Of a DNA stretch of 64,000 bases, positions 16,432-25,630 are shown piece after piece (the first letter of the stretch is position 1; every line of letters begins with the position of its first letter). A model generated the notes under the pieces. The model saw nothing but the letters and a program-made list of their open reading frames with translations, was not told where the DNA came from and did no database searches. The stretch is from Nocardia jejuensis NBRC 103114 (GTDB lineage Bacteria > Actinomycetota > Actinomycetes > Mycobacteriales > Mycobacteriaceae), in assembly GCF_001613145.1 (NCBI RefSeq), contig NZ_BDBU01000010.1, positions 148,470 through 212,469 on the forward strand, written 5' to 3'. The translations under genes and the position numbers were made by a program.

Positions 16432-17643
16432 TCAGTCGTCGTAGTCGGTGGCGGTGCTGCCGTTGCGCGAGCGGGAGGCGGCGCGGGCGCGGCGGCGGGC
16501 GGCCTGCAGTTCGGCGAGTTCCTGCTCGAGGGTCTCGGCGATCCGGAACTGGCCGGTGTCGTAGACGTTGAGCGGGGGCACCGGGTCGGTCGCATCCGAG
16601 AGCGGGGACTTGTCGTCCTCGGGCGCGGGGCGGGTCTTGCCGGTGGCGGAGGTGCGGCGTTCCTTCTCCGCGGGTTTGGCTGTCTCGGTGGTGTTTCGGG
16701 GCTTCGCGTCGGCGGGATCGCTCTCGACGACGGTGTGCTCCTTCTCGGCGGGCTTGTCCGCCTCGGGCGCGGCGGACAGGGCTGGGGTCGGCGTCGGCAC
16801 CTGCTGCGCTGCAGAAGGGCCCCGGTTAGGGAAAGTGACCACCGTCGGCATGCTGCGTCGCAGTTGTTCGGCCGGGTCCGGCAGATCGCGGATCTGGTCG
16901 GTCGCGCGGACGATGGCGAGGCCGTAGCGCGAGGCGGCGGCATTGTGGATCAGCAGCGCGACGCCGATCATCACCGGCGCGATGGCGTGCACCGAGACGT
17001 CGTACCAGCTACCCGCTTTCAGGTACGGATACGTGTTCAGGGTGACCGTCAGGCCCAGCAGCGCCATCTCGGCGAGCACGACCTGGCGGGCGCTGTCGAG
17101 CACACCCCATTCGGCGACCTTGTTGGTGCCGATCATGATGATCACGAGGCAGACGCTGATCATGCCTTCGAGCAGGTAGCTGAACCAGTACAGCGGATCG
17201 CTCGGGCCACCCGGCGCGATGTTGTGCTGGACATTGACCGCGGACCAGAGCATTCCGGCCGCGACGACACCGGCTAGCGCACGCAGCGACCAGGCGCGGT
17301 GTTTGTACAGCGACGCCAGTTTGGCGTGCGGGCTGGATTCTCGCCGCTGGGCGGCGATCGCCTTGCGAGCGAGCAGCAAGTCGCGAATGTCTGCCTTCTC
17401 AATCTCTTCGGAGGTCTGGCGGGCGCGGTCGGCGGTGGAGGCGAACGCCTCGGCCTGTTTCCAGCGCTGGGCGCGTTCCTGCTCGCGAATGCGCTCGGCT
17501 AGGTCGCGCTCGGCGTGCAGCTCGGGTTCCGACAGCGCTTCGGTGAGTGCGGGATCGAACTGGTACGCCAGCCGACCTCGGGCTTTTTCGACGCGCCGCG
17601 CCAGCTGAGAGACCTCGTCCTCATGCGGATTTTCGATAGTCAC
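16432..17643 (-). CDS. Four-helix membrane protein with coiled-coil N-terminus, hypothetical
   Basis: A 403-residue protein. Residues 10-120 are charged and helical with heptad-like Glu/Arg/Ala spacing (coiled coil). Four hydrophobic segments follow: LRALAGVVAAGMLWSAVNV, YLLEGMISVCLVIIMIG, VLAEMALLGLTVTLNTY and IAPVMIGVALLIHNAA. The last 130 residues are acidic, Pro/Thr-rich and probably disordered. The layout recalls DUF2637/Spd-type proteins of actinobacterial mobile elements, but I cannot confirm that from sequence alone. The GTG at 17643 is chosen because ACGGGAG lies just upstream. It follows the Wadjet jetC gene by about 170 bp on the same strand, where jetD would be expected. Confidence 0.65.
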   Translation of the reverse strand: MTIENPHEDEVSQLARRVEKARGRLAYQFDPALTEALSEPELHAERDLAERIREQERAQRWKQAEAFASTADRARQTSEEIEKADIRDLLLARKAIAAQRRESSPHAKLASLYKHRAWSLRALAGVVAAGMLWSAVNVQHNIAPGGPSDPLYWFSYLLEGMISVCLVIIMIGTNKVAEWGVLDSARQVVLAEMALLGLTVTLNTYPYLKAGSWYDVSVHAIAPVMIGVALLIHNAAASRYGLAIVRATDQIRDLPDPAEQLRRSMPTVVTFPNRGPSAAQQVPTPTPALSAAPEADKPAEKEHTVVESDPADAKPRNTTETAKPAEKERRTSATGKTRPAPEDDKSPLSDATDPVPPLNVYDTGQFRIAETLEQELAELQAARRRARAASRSRNGSTATDYDD

Positions 17644-17816
17644 ATGGACTCCCGTCCAAGGAGCTTCGATGGCTGACAGGTGATCTCGATAGGGATCGGC
17701 ACGGTAGACATTTCTAGTCGATAGAAGGCCATCGGCGAAACTGTTGATTTGCCGATGGTCCAATCCCTACGGCGCGCCGCCCTGCGACACGCCCAATTTC
17801 CTGCCCCGCAACATGT

Positions 17817-20800
17817 TTACGACGTCAGCTCCAGCTCCGCGTCCAGGGGGATTGCACCTTCGAGGCCGTGCGGCAATCGGCGTCGATCCGGCGAACCGAG
17901 CGCGGCGGTGAGATCGGAGCCGTCGTGCTCGGCCAGCAACTCGTCGGTATCCCACACGAGCAGCGTTGCGCTGACCGTGTTCTCGGCCGCCGAATGCGCC
18001 AGATCGTAGTGCGCGCACGCCGGGACGTGCGCGTACGTGATCCAGAGGTCGTATCCGGTCATGAACAGGTCCAGGTCGAATTGGACACTGAGCCCGAGCA
18101 GTTCGCTCTTGCCGTTGTCGTCGACACCGGCGAACGCCTCGTCCAGCGCCAGCAGTCGCGGCGCCTGCGGATCGGCCGAATCGAGCATCACATGCGCGGC
18201 GGCGAAGAGTGGCAAATGCAGCGAAACCGACTGTTCGCCTCCCGAGAGCGCGCTGTGCCGGGCCACCGTGAGCCGATCCTCGGTGCCGTCGGCGGTGATG
18301 ATCGAGAACGAGAAGACCCGCCAGGTCCGGTAGTCAAGGGTGGTTGCCAGGATCTCGGGGTACGAGCGCTCCGGATGCGCGGCGCGGGCGGTGCGGATCT
18401 CGGCCGCGAAATGCGCTCGAATGGAGGACAAATCCTCCGGGGTGAGCTCGGTGGTGTCGCGGTCCAGCAGCTTGCACACCGCGCGCGCGGGCTCGGACAG
18501 CGTGTCCGCCAGCACCCAGTGCACCCCGATGGTGTTGCCCGAGGACATCCGCCGCTGCTTCATCTCCGCGCCCATCCGGGAGATCAGATCGCGCGCGTCG
18601 CTGGTGCGTTCGTGGATCTGCTGGGCGAGGCCGGTCAGCAGCGCGTCCTCGAGGATGCGGCGCTCGGCATCGGTGAGCAGCAGCTCCTGATCGCTGCGCG
18701 CCCCGCTGATCCGCTCGGCGAAATCGGCCAGCGCCGAGAGCCCGTGATCGTCGTGCACCTGCACCACGGTGAGCCCGTCCGCGGCGTCCCAGTGCAGCCG
18801 GTAGTCCTGGCGCGCGGCGGTCAGCGCGGCGTCGAACTCCTGCAGGGCGGTGGTGACCGCGCTGCGGGTGCTCTTGCGCGCCGCCTCGCCCGCGCGCACC
18901 GAAGCCGTTGCGGCGGCCAGGTTCTCGAAGAGCTCGGCCACCTCCTCGGGCAGCACCTTCGATTCCTGCTCGGGATCGGTGTTCTCGATCCGGTACAGCA
19001 GCTGCTCGGCGGTGGACCATGCCGCATCGCTGCTGGGCCAGCGACTCTGCGCCGGGGCGCCGAGCAGGCTCAGCAGATCCGGGCGCGCGTACGGCGCCAG
19101 ATGCCGCACGTCCGCCAGCAATTCGGTGAGCGCGGTGCCCAGGGCGCTGTGCGCGGCCCGGTGCGCGCCCTCGGCGGCGCCGACCGCCTCGATGGCCTCG
19201 TGCGCGGCCTTGCGCGCCGCCTTCTGCTCGGCGCGCGCGGCATCGATGCGTTCGCGCGCCAGCTCGAGCTCACGGTCGATATCGGCGGCGCCGGCACCCA
19301 GCGCCTCGCGCAGCGTCTCGAGTTTGCGCAACTGCTCGTCGTAGCCGCTGCGCGCGGCCTCGGCCTCCTCGGCGAACGCCTCGGCGAGGTCCTTGGCCTC
19401 GAGCAGGCGGTCGCTGCTCTCACGGGAACGTTCGTGCTCGCGCTGATGATCCCCGCGCAGGCGCAGCAGGGCGGTGCCCGCGTTCTCGAAATGCCGGACG
19501 GACGCGGCCAACGCGTCCAGTTCGGCCGGATCACGCGGGGCCCGATGCTCGGCGGCGATCGCGCGGACCTTCTTGTCGGCGGCGGTGTACTCGCTCACCG
19601 CCTGATCCAGATCCCGCTCGGCCTGCGCCGCGGCCTCGGAGCGAGAACGCAGCATGCCCGCCGCCTCCGAGACCGCCCGCAGCGCCGAGGTGACGGCCGT
19701 CGTGCGCGGAAGCGCCTTGGCCGCCGCCGAAATCCGGCCCAGCTCGTCGTTGGCGGCGTGTTCATCGGCCGTGGCACCCTCGGCCTCGGTTTCGGCCGTC
19801 TCGATCGCAGCGGTCAGCTCAGCCAGTCGCAACTCGCGCCGGCGGGCGCGGGCGGTGGTGCCGATGAACTCGGCGTCACCCTTGCAGTGCCTGCCGATTT
19901 GCACACCCTGCCGAAAACGGCCGTCGGTGGCGATGGTGAGCCGGCCGTCGACGCCGACGGCCGAGGTGTCCGCGCCGGATGCCTTGCGGCCCTTGCCGCC
20001 TGCCGCGAGATCGGCGGCCGTGGTGGCGGCCAGCGACCCGGCCGCGGCATGCGCGGCTGCCACGCGGGCGGAACCCAGTGCCGCGGACGCGCCTTCGGCA
20101 CGCGTGCCCGCCTCGTGCAGCGCGATCGAGGCGAGGACATCGGCGACCACTTGCCGGGGCGCTGTCAGCGTCCGCGAATCCTCCTCGACGACGAGCACAT
20201 CGGCGAGTGTGCGCCCGGTGGGGCGGTCCGTCGCGGGCAGTGGCACCAGGAACTGGTCCGAATCGTGGTCGGGCAGTTCACCGTCCGCGCAGACCCAGGC
20301 GTCGAGCAGGTTCGCGGCCTGCAGTGCGGCCTCGATCCCGGCCGCCGCCTCGGGAGTGACCGAATCCGCGAACCGCACCAGCCGCCACAGGGGAGCGCCC
20401 GGCCGATCGGTGCGGGCATCGGTGCGATGCGCGAAAGCCGCCGGCGCGTCATCACGTTCGGCGGCCACCCGCTCCCGTTCGGCACGCAATTCGCCGGCGC
20501 GCGCCGTGGCCTGAGACGCCCGCGTGCGCGCCTCCTGCCTCCGGGTCCGGATCTCATCGGTGAGCGGCTCGGTGCGATCGGCCAGAACTTCCGCGGGGGT
20601 GGCGAGGGGAGCGCCTTCGCCGGTGCCCTCACCACGTGTGCCGGGACCGTCGGTCGATGCCGCGGAGTCGTCCGGTCCCGCGCCGGTGGCAGCGGACGGA
20701 TCGGCTTTCGCACCGGCGGAGGCTTTTCCGGCCGACGCGCCGCGCCCACGGCCCTCGGCGTCGAGGCCGCGCCCACGGCCCTTTACGGGTGCGAGGTCGG

Positions 20801-22373
20801 TGCGCGCCAGGTGCTCGGTGCCCGCTTCGGCAAGCGCGTCGTCGAGTGCTTCGAACAATCCGTCCCGGATGGGGGAGTAGACCTCGCGGTGCGAGTCCCA
20901 CCAATCACGCAGGGAGATGGCGGTTTCCGAGCGCGCCAGGGTGACCAGCGCCTCGGCCTGGGCCAGTTCGGCGGCGGCGGATTCGCGCAGTTCGATGGCG
21001 CGCTGCCCGGCGCGTTCGGCGCGGGCGCGTTCGGTGGTGGCGGCATCGACCAGGGTCAGGGCACGCCGGACGGCGCGCACGTCGGCATCGCGCTCCTCGG
21101 CGTGACTGCGAACCGTGACGGTGAGGTGGTCCGCGCGAGCCTGCTCCGGCAACGCGGTCCAGGCGATGCCGGCTTCCTCCGCGGCGGTGCGCAATTCGTC
21201 CTCGCCGCGGGCCAGGGCGGAGGCGGCGGTGGCGACGGCGGCCTGGGCGCGCTCGGATTCCTCACCGCGCTGATCGACGGTCTGGTGCGCCTTGAGCGCC
21301 TTGTCGCGATGCACCGCGGCCGAGGTCTCGAGGCGGCGCACGGCGTCGGCGAGATCGTCGAGTTGCTGCTTGCCCTCGTAGGCGCTCGAGCGCTGCAGCG
21401 TCTCGCGGTCGGACAGGGCCTGCTCGTAGGAGCGGTCGGCGTCCTCGGCACGGGTCTCCACGGCGGCGCGATCGGCGTCGCGGCGCTTGCGCAGCGCGGC
21501 GGCCGCGTGCAGGGCGGTCCCGGCGTGGGTGACCGCGTCCAGCCGGGATCGGACCTGATCGACATCGGTTTTCGCCTGCACGGCAAGGTATTTGCGATAG
21601 ACCCCGACGAACGCGCGGGTGGCGGAGTCGGCCTGCACGAGGCCCTCGAGGGTGCGCCCGACCGCCTCCATATCGCTGAAGGAGCGGGCCGCGTCCAGGA
21701 TCATCTGCTCATCCAGCGGCCGCAGACCGTCGGTCAGCGCCTGGGAGAGTCCGCGCGGATCGAGGTTCTTGGCCAGCTGCGGGCGGCGCAGCGTCAGAAT
21801 CAGATTGATCAGCTGGTCGTAGCGCTGCTGCCCGAGCCCGAACATGCGCGCGTCGATGGCGGCGCGGTACTCCACCGGCCGGTCCACGATGGCGTCCGAG
21901 CCGATCTGCTCGGCCAGCTGCTTGCGCGTGAGCGGCCGATCGTCCGGCCCGAGCAGCGAGAAGTCCACGCCCACACGGCCGTCCGCGACGAAGTACCAGC
22001 GCGTCACCTTGTCCGCCGAGCGGGTGGCGCGCATGCCGATGCCGACCGTCACCGTCTCCGGTTCGTCCCAGGTGCCGCGCGCGAACTCCATCCACACGTA
22101 CGAGTACGCCGATTCCTGCTTGCGGTACAGCAGATTCGACTTCATGGTGCGCTCTTCACCGGCGAACGGATTGAGCCGGCGCGGCTCGATGCGCCCGTCC
22201 AGCACGAACGGGAACAGCACCTCGAGCGCCTTGGTCTTGCCCGAGCCGTTGGGTCCGCGCAATACCAGTCGCCCGTCGGCGAAGCAGAATTCCTGATCGC
22301 GGTAGTCCCACAGGTTGACGATGCCCGCGCGGGTGGGGACGAAGCGGACTCCACCGTGAATGAGGTCGGCCAT
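17817..22373 (-). CDS. jetC: Wadjet type II SMC-like ATPase JetC (TIGR02680 family)
   Basis: A 1518-residue SMC-like ATPase. The N-terminal head has GPNGSGKT (Walker A, 40-47) in the family context LVLRGPNGSGKTKALEVLFP. Long Ala/Glu/Arg-rich coiled coils follow. The C-terminal head has the signature LSGGEQ (near 1375) and Walker B RLLALDEAF (near 1403). In Wadjet systems JetC forms a loop-extruding motor with the JetA kleisin and JetB KITE subunits, which guards against plasmids. The ATG at 22373 overlaps the stop of jetB by one base (TGATG). Residues about 527-597 form a Gly/Ala/Ser-rich low-complexity insertion. The heads look intact, so the ATPase is probably functional. The gene that should follow, jetD, is absent. 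Confidence 0.9.
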   Translation of the reverse strand: MADLIHGGVRFVPTRAGIVNLWDYRDQEFCFADGRLVLRGPNGSGKTKALEVLFPFVLDGRIEPRRLNPFAGEERTMKSNLLYRKQESAYSYVWMEFARGTWDEPETVTVGIGMRATRSADKVTRWYFVADGRVGVDFSLLGPDDRPLTRKQLAEQIGSDAIVDRPVEYRAAIDARMFGLGQQRYDQLINLILTLRRPQLAKNLDPRGLSQALTDGLRPLDEQMILDAARSFSDMEAVGRTLEGLVQADSATRAFVGVYRKYLAVQAKTDVDQVRSRLDAVTHAGTALHAAAALRKRRDADRAAVETRAEDADRSYEQALSDRETLQRSSAYEGKQQLDDLADAVRRLETSAAVHRDKALKAHQTVDQRGEESERAQAAVATAASALARGEDELRTAAEEAGIAWTALPEQARADHLTVTVRSHAEERDADVRAVRRALTLVDAATTERARAERAGQRAIELRESAAAELAQAEALVTLARSETAISLRDWWDSHREVYSPIRDGLFEALDDALAEAGTEHLARTDLAPVKGRGRGLDAEGRGRGASAGKASAGAKADPSAATGAGPDDSAASTDGPGTRGEGTGEGAPLATPAEVLADRTEPLTDEIRTRRQEARTRASQATARAGELRAERERVAAERDDAPAAFAHRTDARTDRPGAPLWRLVRFADSVTPEAAAGIEAALQAANLLDAWVCADGELPDHDSDQFLVPLPATDRPTGRTLADVLVVEEDSRTLTAPRQVVADVLASIALHEAGTRAEGASAALGSARVAAAHAAAGSLAATTAADLAAGGKGRKASGADTSAVGVDGRLTIATDGRFRQGVQIGRHCKGDAEFIGTTARARRRELRLAELTAAIETAETEAEGATADEHAANDELGRISAAAKALPRTTAVTSALRAVSEAAGMLRSRSEAAAQAERDLDQAVSEYTAADKKVRAIAAEHRAPRDPAELDALAASVRHFENAGTALLRLRGDHQREHERSRESSDRLLEAKDLAEAFAEEAEAARSGYDEQLRKLETLREALGAGAADIDRELELARERIDAARAEQKAARKAAHEAIEAVGAAEGAHRAAHSALGTALTELLADVRHLAPYARPDLLSLLGAPAQSRWPSSDAAWSTAEQLLYRIENTDPEQESKVLPEEVAELFENLAAATASVRAGEAARKSTRSAVTTALQEFDAALTAARQDYRLHWDAADGLTVVQVHDDHGLSALADFAERISGARSDQELLLTDAERRILEDALLTGLAQQIHERTSDARDLISRMGAEMKQRRMSSGNTIGVHWVLADTLSEPARAVCKLLDRDTTELTPEDLSSIRAHFAAEIRTARAAHPERSYPEILATTLDYRTWRVFSFSIITADGTEDRLTVARHSALSGGEQSVSLHLPLFAAAHVMLDSADPQAPRLLALDEAFAGVDDNGKSELLGLSVQFDLDLFMTGYDLWITYAHVPACAHYDLAHSAAENTVSATLLVWDTDELLAEHDGSDLTAALGSPDRRRLPHGLEGAIPLDAELELTS

Positions 22374-23794
22374 CAGTTCCCGGATCCCTTCTCTATCGAG
22401 GCGGTGGCGCCCGCTGTCACGGGTTCCTCGCCGACTTGCGTGGGGGAGATGAACAATTCGGTTTCCGCGCGGGTGCGAATGGTGACGATCGCGCCCCGGT
22501 ACCGGGCCAGCGCCGGGAGCACGAGCAGGCCGCCCTCGATCGGTTCGACCAGTCGCAACCGTTCCAGCAGTCCGACCGCCTCGGCGGTCAGACCGGGCAC
22601 GTCGGCTTGCCACTGGGCGGCGAAGGTGGCCCCGTATCTCCCGGCGAGCATCTGCACGGTGTCGCGGATCCAGAAGGAGTGCACGAACGGATACTCGGGA
22701 ATCTCCGGTTCCGGCTCGTCCGCATCGGAGTCCTCGGGCACACCGAAGGACTCCGCGAGCTCGGCCAGCGGCGCGAAGACGGTGGTGGCGGGGATCGCGG
22801 AATCGAGCTGCCGCACCAGATCGGTGAGCGGCCGGTCCGGGCGGGGGCGGTGCTCGATCGGAGTGTCCAGATCCAGCACCAGATCGGCTATCTCGCCCGC
22901 CAGCAGCAGCGCCACCTGGGCGAGTGTGCCGGTGCCCGGGAAACGCACATCGGACAGGCGGCCGGAACTGTCGATCAGCGCGACGCCCTCGGCGCGGCGC
23001 TCGGCCTTGAGCCCGGTGGTGTACTCGACCTCGCGCACCAGCTTCTCCTGCGCGAGCAGCGTGCGCTCGGTCTCGTCGAGTTCGTCGGCGTACACGACCG
23101 GCTTCTCCACCAGTGCGCGGCGTACCTTGCGCGCGGCGGAAACGCTTGCGGGGGAACGGGTATCGCCACCCGCCTCCTCGCCGAGCAGGCCGGTCACGGT
23201 GTTGAGGTGCTGTAGTGCGCGGGGCGGGCGGAACAGCGCGAACACCACCGCGCGGTCGATGTCGTAGAGCGCCTCACCCGCTTCGGGATCCGAGGCCCAG
23301 CCGCCCGCGTCGCCGTCGGCGAGGGTGACCGCACCGCGCGCGGCCAGCCAGCCGACCGCGTCCACGAAGGCGTCCCGGTCTCCCGCGCGGTCGGGCGCGA
23401 GCTCCAGCCCGTCCACCCGCTCGGTGTAGGAGGCCACCTGATCGGCCAGTTCGGACAGCGTGATCTGGTCCCCGGCGCGGCCCAGCGCCGCGAGACCCAG
23501 CGCGAGATAGGCGTATCGCCGTCGATCGAACAACCGGTCGCCGGTGGTGCGCGCGGGCTGCCCGGCATCGAGCCGGTCGATCACCGGGAACAGTCGCGCC
23601 GTGGTCTCGGTGACCTCGAGCCGGTACCCGAACAGTTCGCCGAGATCCTCGCGCAGTTCGGTCGCCCAGCGCCGAATCAACGGCAGCGCAATACGATCCG
23701 GGTAGCTGCGAGTCACCAGATGATTGGCGAGCATGACCCGCGCGGCGCGCTGATAGGAGTCCAATGCCAGCGAGTCGATGGAGCGTGCGTGCAT
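22373..23794 (-). CDS. jetB: Wadjet type II subunit JetB (DUF2398/TIGR02678 family)
   Basis: A 473-residue protein with the DUF2398 pattern: RAARVMLANHLVTRSYPDRI near the start, ELREDLGELFGYRLEVTET, a DRRRYAYLALGLAALGRAGD helix pair, and a winged-helix-like C-terminal half with PFVHSFWIRDTVQML. In Wadjet complexes this is the KITE-type subunit that binds the kleisin JetA and the JetC heads. The ATG at 23794 overlaps the jetA stop by one base, and its own stop overlaps jetC, so subunit synthesis is coupled. The length is as expected and no damage is seen. Confidence 0.88.
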   Translation of the reverse strand: MHARSIDSLALDSYQRAARVMLANHLVTRSYPDRIALPLIRRWATELREDLGELFGYRLEVTETTARLFPVIDRLDAGQPARTTGDRLFDRRRYAYLALGLAALGRAGDQITLSELADQVASYTERVDGLELAPDRAGDRDAFVDAVGWLAARGAVTLADGDAGGWASDPEAGEALYDIDRAVVFALFRPPRALQHLNTVTGLLGEEAGGDTRSPASVSAARKVRRALVEKPVVYADELDETERTLLAQEKLVREVEYTTGLKAERRAEGVALIDSSGRLSDVRFPGTGTLAQVALLLAGEIADLVLDLDTPIEHRPRPDRPLTDLVRQLDSAIPATTVFAPLAELAESFGVPEDSDADEPEPEIPEYPFVHSFWIRDTVQMLAGRYGATFAAQWQADVPGLTAEAVGLLERLRLVEPIEGGLLVLPALARYRGAIVTIRTRAETELFISPTQVGEEPVTAGATASIEKGSGN

Positions 23795-25398
23795 CAGACC
23801 GGATCCTTCCCGCCGTCGAGCGGCTGCGCCTCGGACCGTTTCGCCTGTGCCGCTTTGATTTTGCGGCTGGTGGCGGTTTCGCGGACTTCGAGTCGCCGAT
23901 TGTTGAGATGCAGCAGCCCGCCCGCGGTGCGCACCGCCGTGGACCCCTCGTGGTGCGAAACCGTCAGTGTCACACCGCTGTCCGAACCGGTGCTGCTCAC
24001 CCGGCCGCTGATCGGGACCCATGCGGTGGAGGCCGCGTCCAGCAGGCGCAGCAGGACCTCGGTCTCACGTTCGTCCAGTTCGCGCTCGTGCACGTTCGCC
24101 GCCGCCAGCGATTGCGCCGCCTCCGCGCGCGCCCGCTGGGCTTCGAGCTGGGTCTGGCGCAGTCGCCGGATACTCGCGTCGTTGCGCTGCAAGCGCGCGG
24201 GCGCACCGGCGGCCGGGGGGCGTCCGGTCTCGGCCAGGGTGCGCGCGATCTCGAGAGGCGGTGCCTCCCACCAGGATCGGATGGCCGGGATGATATCCGC
24301 GTCCGGATGCTGCATGGCCAGATGCCGCGGCCGCCCCAGTCCGAAGACCGCGTCGTACAGCGCGTGCGCGGCGTCGGCGCTCGGGGTGGCGGTGAACCAT
24401 CCGGCCAGATGGCGCAGCGCCGATTCCCGGCTCACCCCGCCCTTGCGGGTCTCGGTGACCCGGCGCAGCAGCGACAGCACCGCGGCGATGGCGCTCATGG
24501 TGGCCTCGCGCAGCCGCTCGCATTCGGTCAGGCCGCCCTCGCCGCCGCCGGGCACGAACCAGGACCGCAGGCCCTGCCAGCGCGCCCGCCAATCGGCTTC
24601 GCGCGCAGCGTGATCCAGCAGCACCCGCTCGTCGACCCGGGCCGCGCGATCGATCAGCTCGTCGACGCCGGTCGCCTCGACCTCGAGAATGGCGGTGGCC
24701 AGCCGGGGCGCGAATCGGGCCAGGTCCATGGAGAACTCGCGCATGTGCGCCAGCAGCGCGTCCTTGTGCGCGAGGAAGGCTTCGGGTGTGGCCTCGGTGG
24801 TGCGCACCAGATCGCCCAGTGTCAGATAGAAGTGCGCCGCGCGCTCGGCCATCTCCGAGAGCGCTCGGTCCAGCCGGTTCAGCACGCGATACACGCGTGA
24901 GGCGTCGCCGCTGCGGTTCGCCTCGGCGAGAGTGTTCAGATCGCTCAGCAGTTCCGGCAGCACCAGGCGCGAGAGCGCGGCCTCGTCGAGTCGCGCCTCG
25001 AGCACATCGGCGACCGCGCGATAGGCCTGAAAGCCCGCCTGGGAGAACTGATACACGAAGTGCCGGTTCCGGTACTCCGCGAGCGTGGCCGCGCGGGTTC
25101 CGTCGTAACTGCGCTCGAGCACGCCCCACTGATGCAGCTGCTCGAGCAGCGGTCCGACCTCGGTGGCGGTCAACCGCGCGGCGCCCGGGCAACGATCGAG
25201 CGTGTCAGCGACGTCGGAGGCGTGCAGCAACACCACGTAGGCGGCGCGAGCGGTGTCGAAGGCGCGCAGCACCCACAGGTAATCCCCGCGTTTCTCGGCG
25301 GTGGCGAAGGAGAACAACCGCAGCCGATCAGCGTGCGGGATCTCCTCGACACCGACCCCCTCGGGGCCGGGTAGCAATCCGTCAGCGGACTCGGTCAC
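23794..25398 (-). CDS. jetA: Wadjet type II subunit JetA (DUF2397/TIGR02677 family)
   Basis: A 534-residue protein matching DUF2397: FSFATAEKRGDYLWVLRAF at the N-terminus, the diagnostic TLAEYRNRHFVYQFSQAGFQ, helical middle with LLPELLSDLNTLAEANRSGD-like stretches (VLPELLSDLNTL), and a C-terminal winged-helix region. It corresponds to the kleisin-type subunit of the Jet complex. The GTG at 25398 is the first gene of the three-gene operon, which has a roughly 230-bp upstream region shared with the divergent mycolyltransferase-like gene. All three genes are joined by one-base overlaps, strong evidence that they work as one complex. Confidence 0.88.
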   Translation of the reverse strand: MTESADGLLPGPEGVGVEEIPHADRLRLFSFATAEKRGDYLWVLRAFDTARAAYVVLLHASDVADTLDRCPGAARLTATEVGPLLEQLHQWGVLERSYDGTRAATLAEYRNRHFVYQFSQAGFQAYRAVADVLEARLDEAALSRLVLPELLSDLNTLAEANRSGDASRVYRVLNRLDRALSEMAERAAHFYLTLGDLVRTTEATPEAFLAHKDALLAHMREFSMDLARFAPRLATAILEVEATGVDELIDRAARVDERVLLDHAAREADWRARWQGLRSWFVPGGGEGGLTECERLREATMSAIAAVLSLLRRVTETRKGGVSRESALRHLAGWFTATPSADAAHALYDAVFGLGRPRHLAMQHPDADIIPAIRSWWEAPPLEIARTLAETGRPPAAGAPARLQRNDASIRRLRQTQLEAQRARAEAAQSLAAANVHERELDERETEVLLRLLDAASTAWVPISGRVSSTGSDSGVTLTVSHHEGSTAVRTAGGLLHLNNRRLEVRETATSRKIKAAQAKRSEAQPLDGGKDPV

Positions 25399-25630
25399 GG
25401 ACAGAGGTTAATACCGCCCACCGACCGTCCCGACATTGCGCTCCGCGTCGGCGCGCCCCAACATGACGCTTGGTCCGTTTCGCCCGGAACCGCCCGGGCA
25501 TGTCGTTTCCCGGGGTGCTAGCGAGTGTCCAGCTAGCGGGATATGGTCGTTCCGGTAACAGTGGGATTCACATTCTCGACAGACCGGACGGTCGATAGTC
25601 AGTCTTTCTCGGGTCGGGGTAGGAGCTGCT

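Noticed and set aside
17868..23267. A very long open frame (about 1800 codons) on the plus strand opposite the Wadjet genes
   Set aside because: It is antisense to conserved JetC and JetB and has no family pattern. In very GC-rich DNA the opposite strand of a real gene often stays open.
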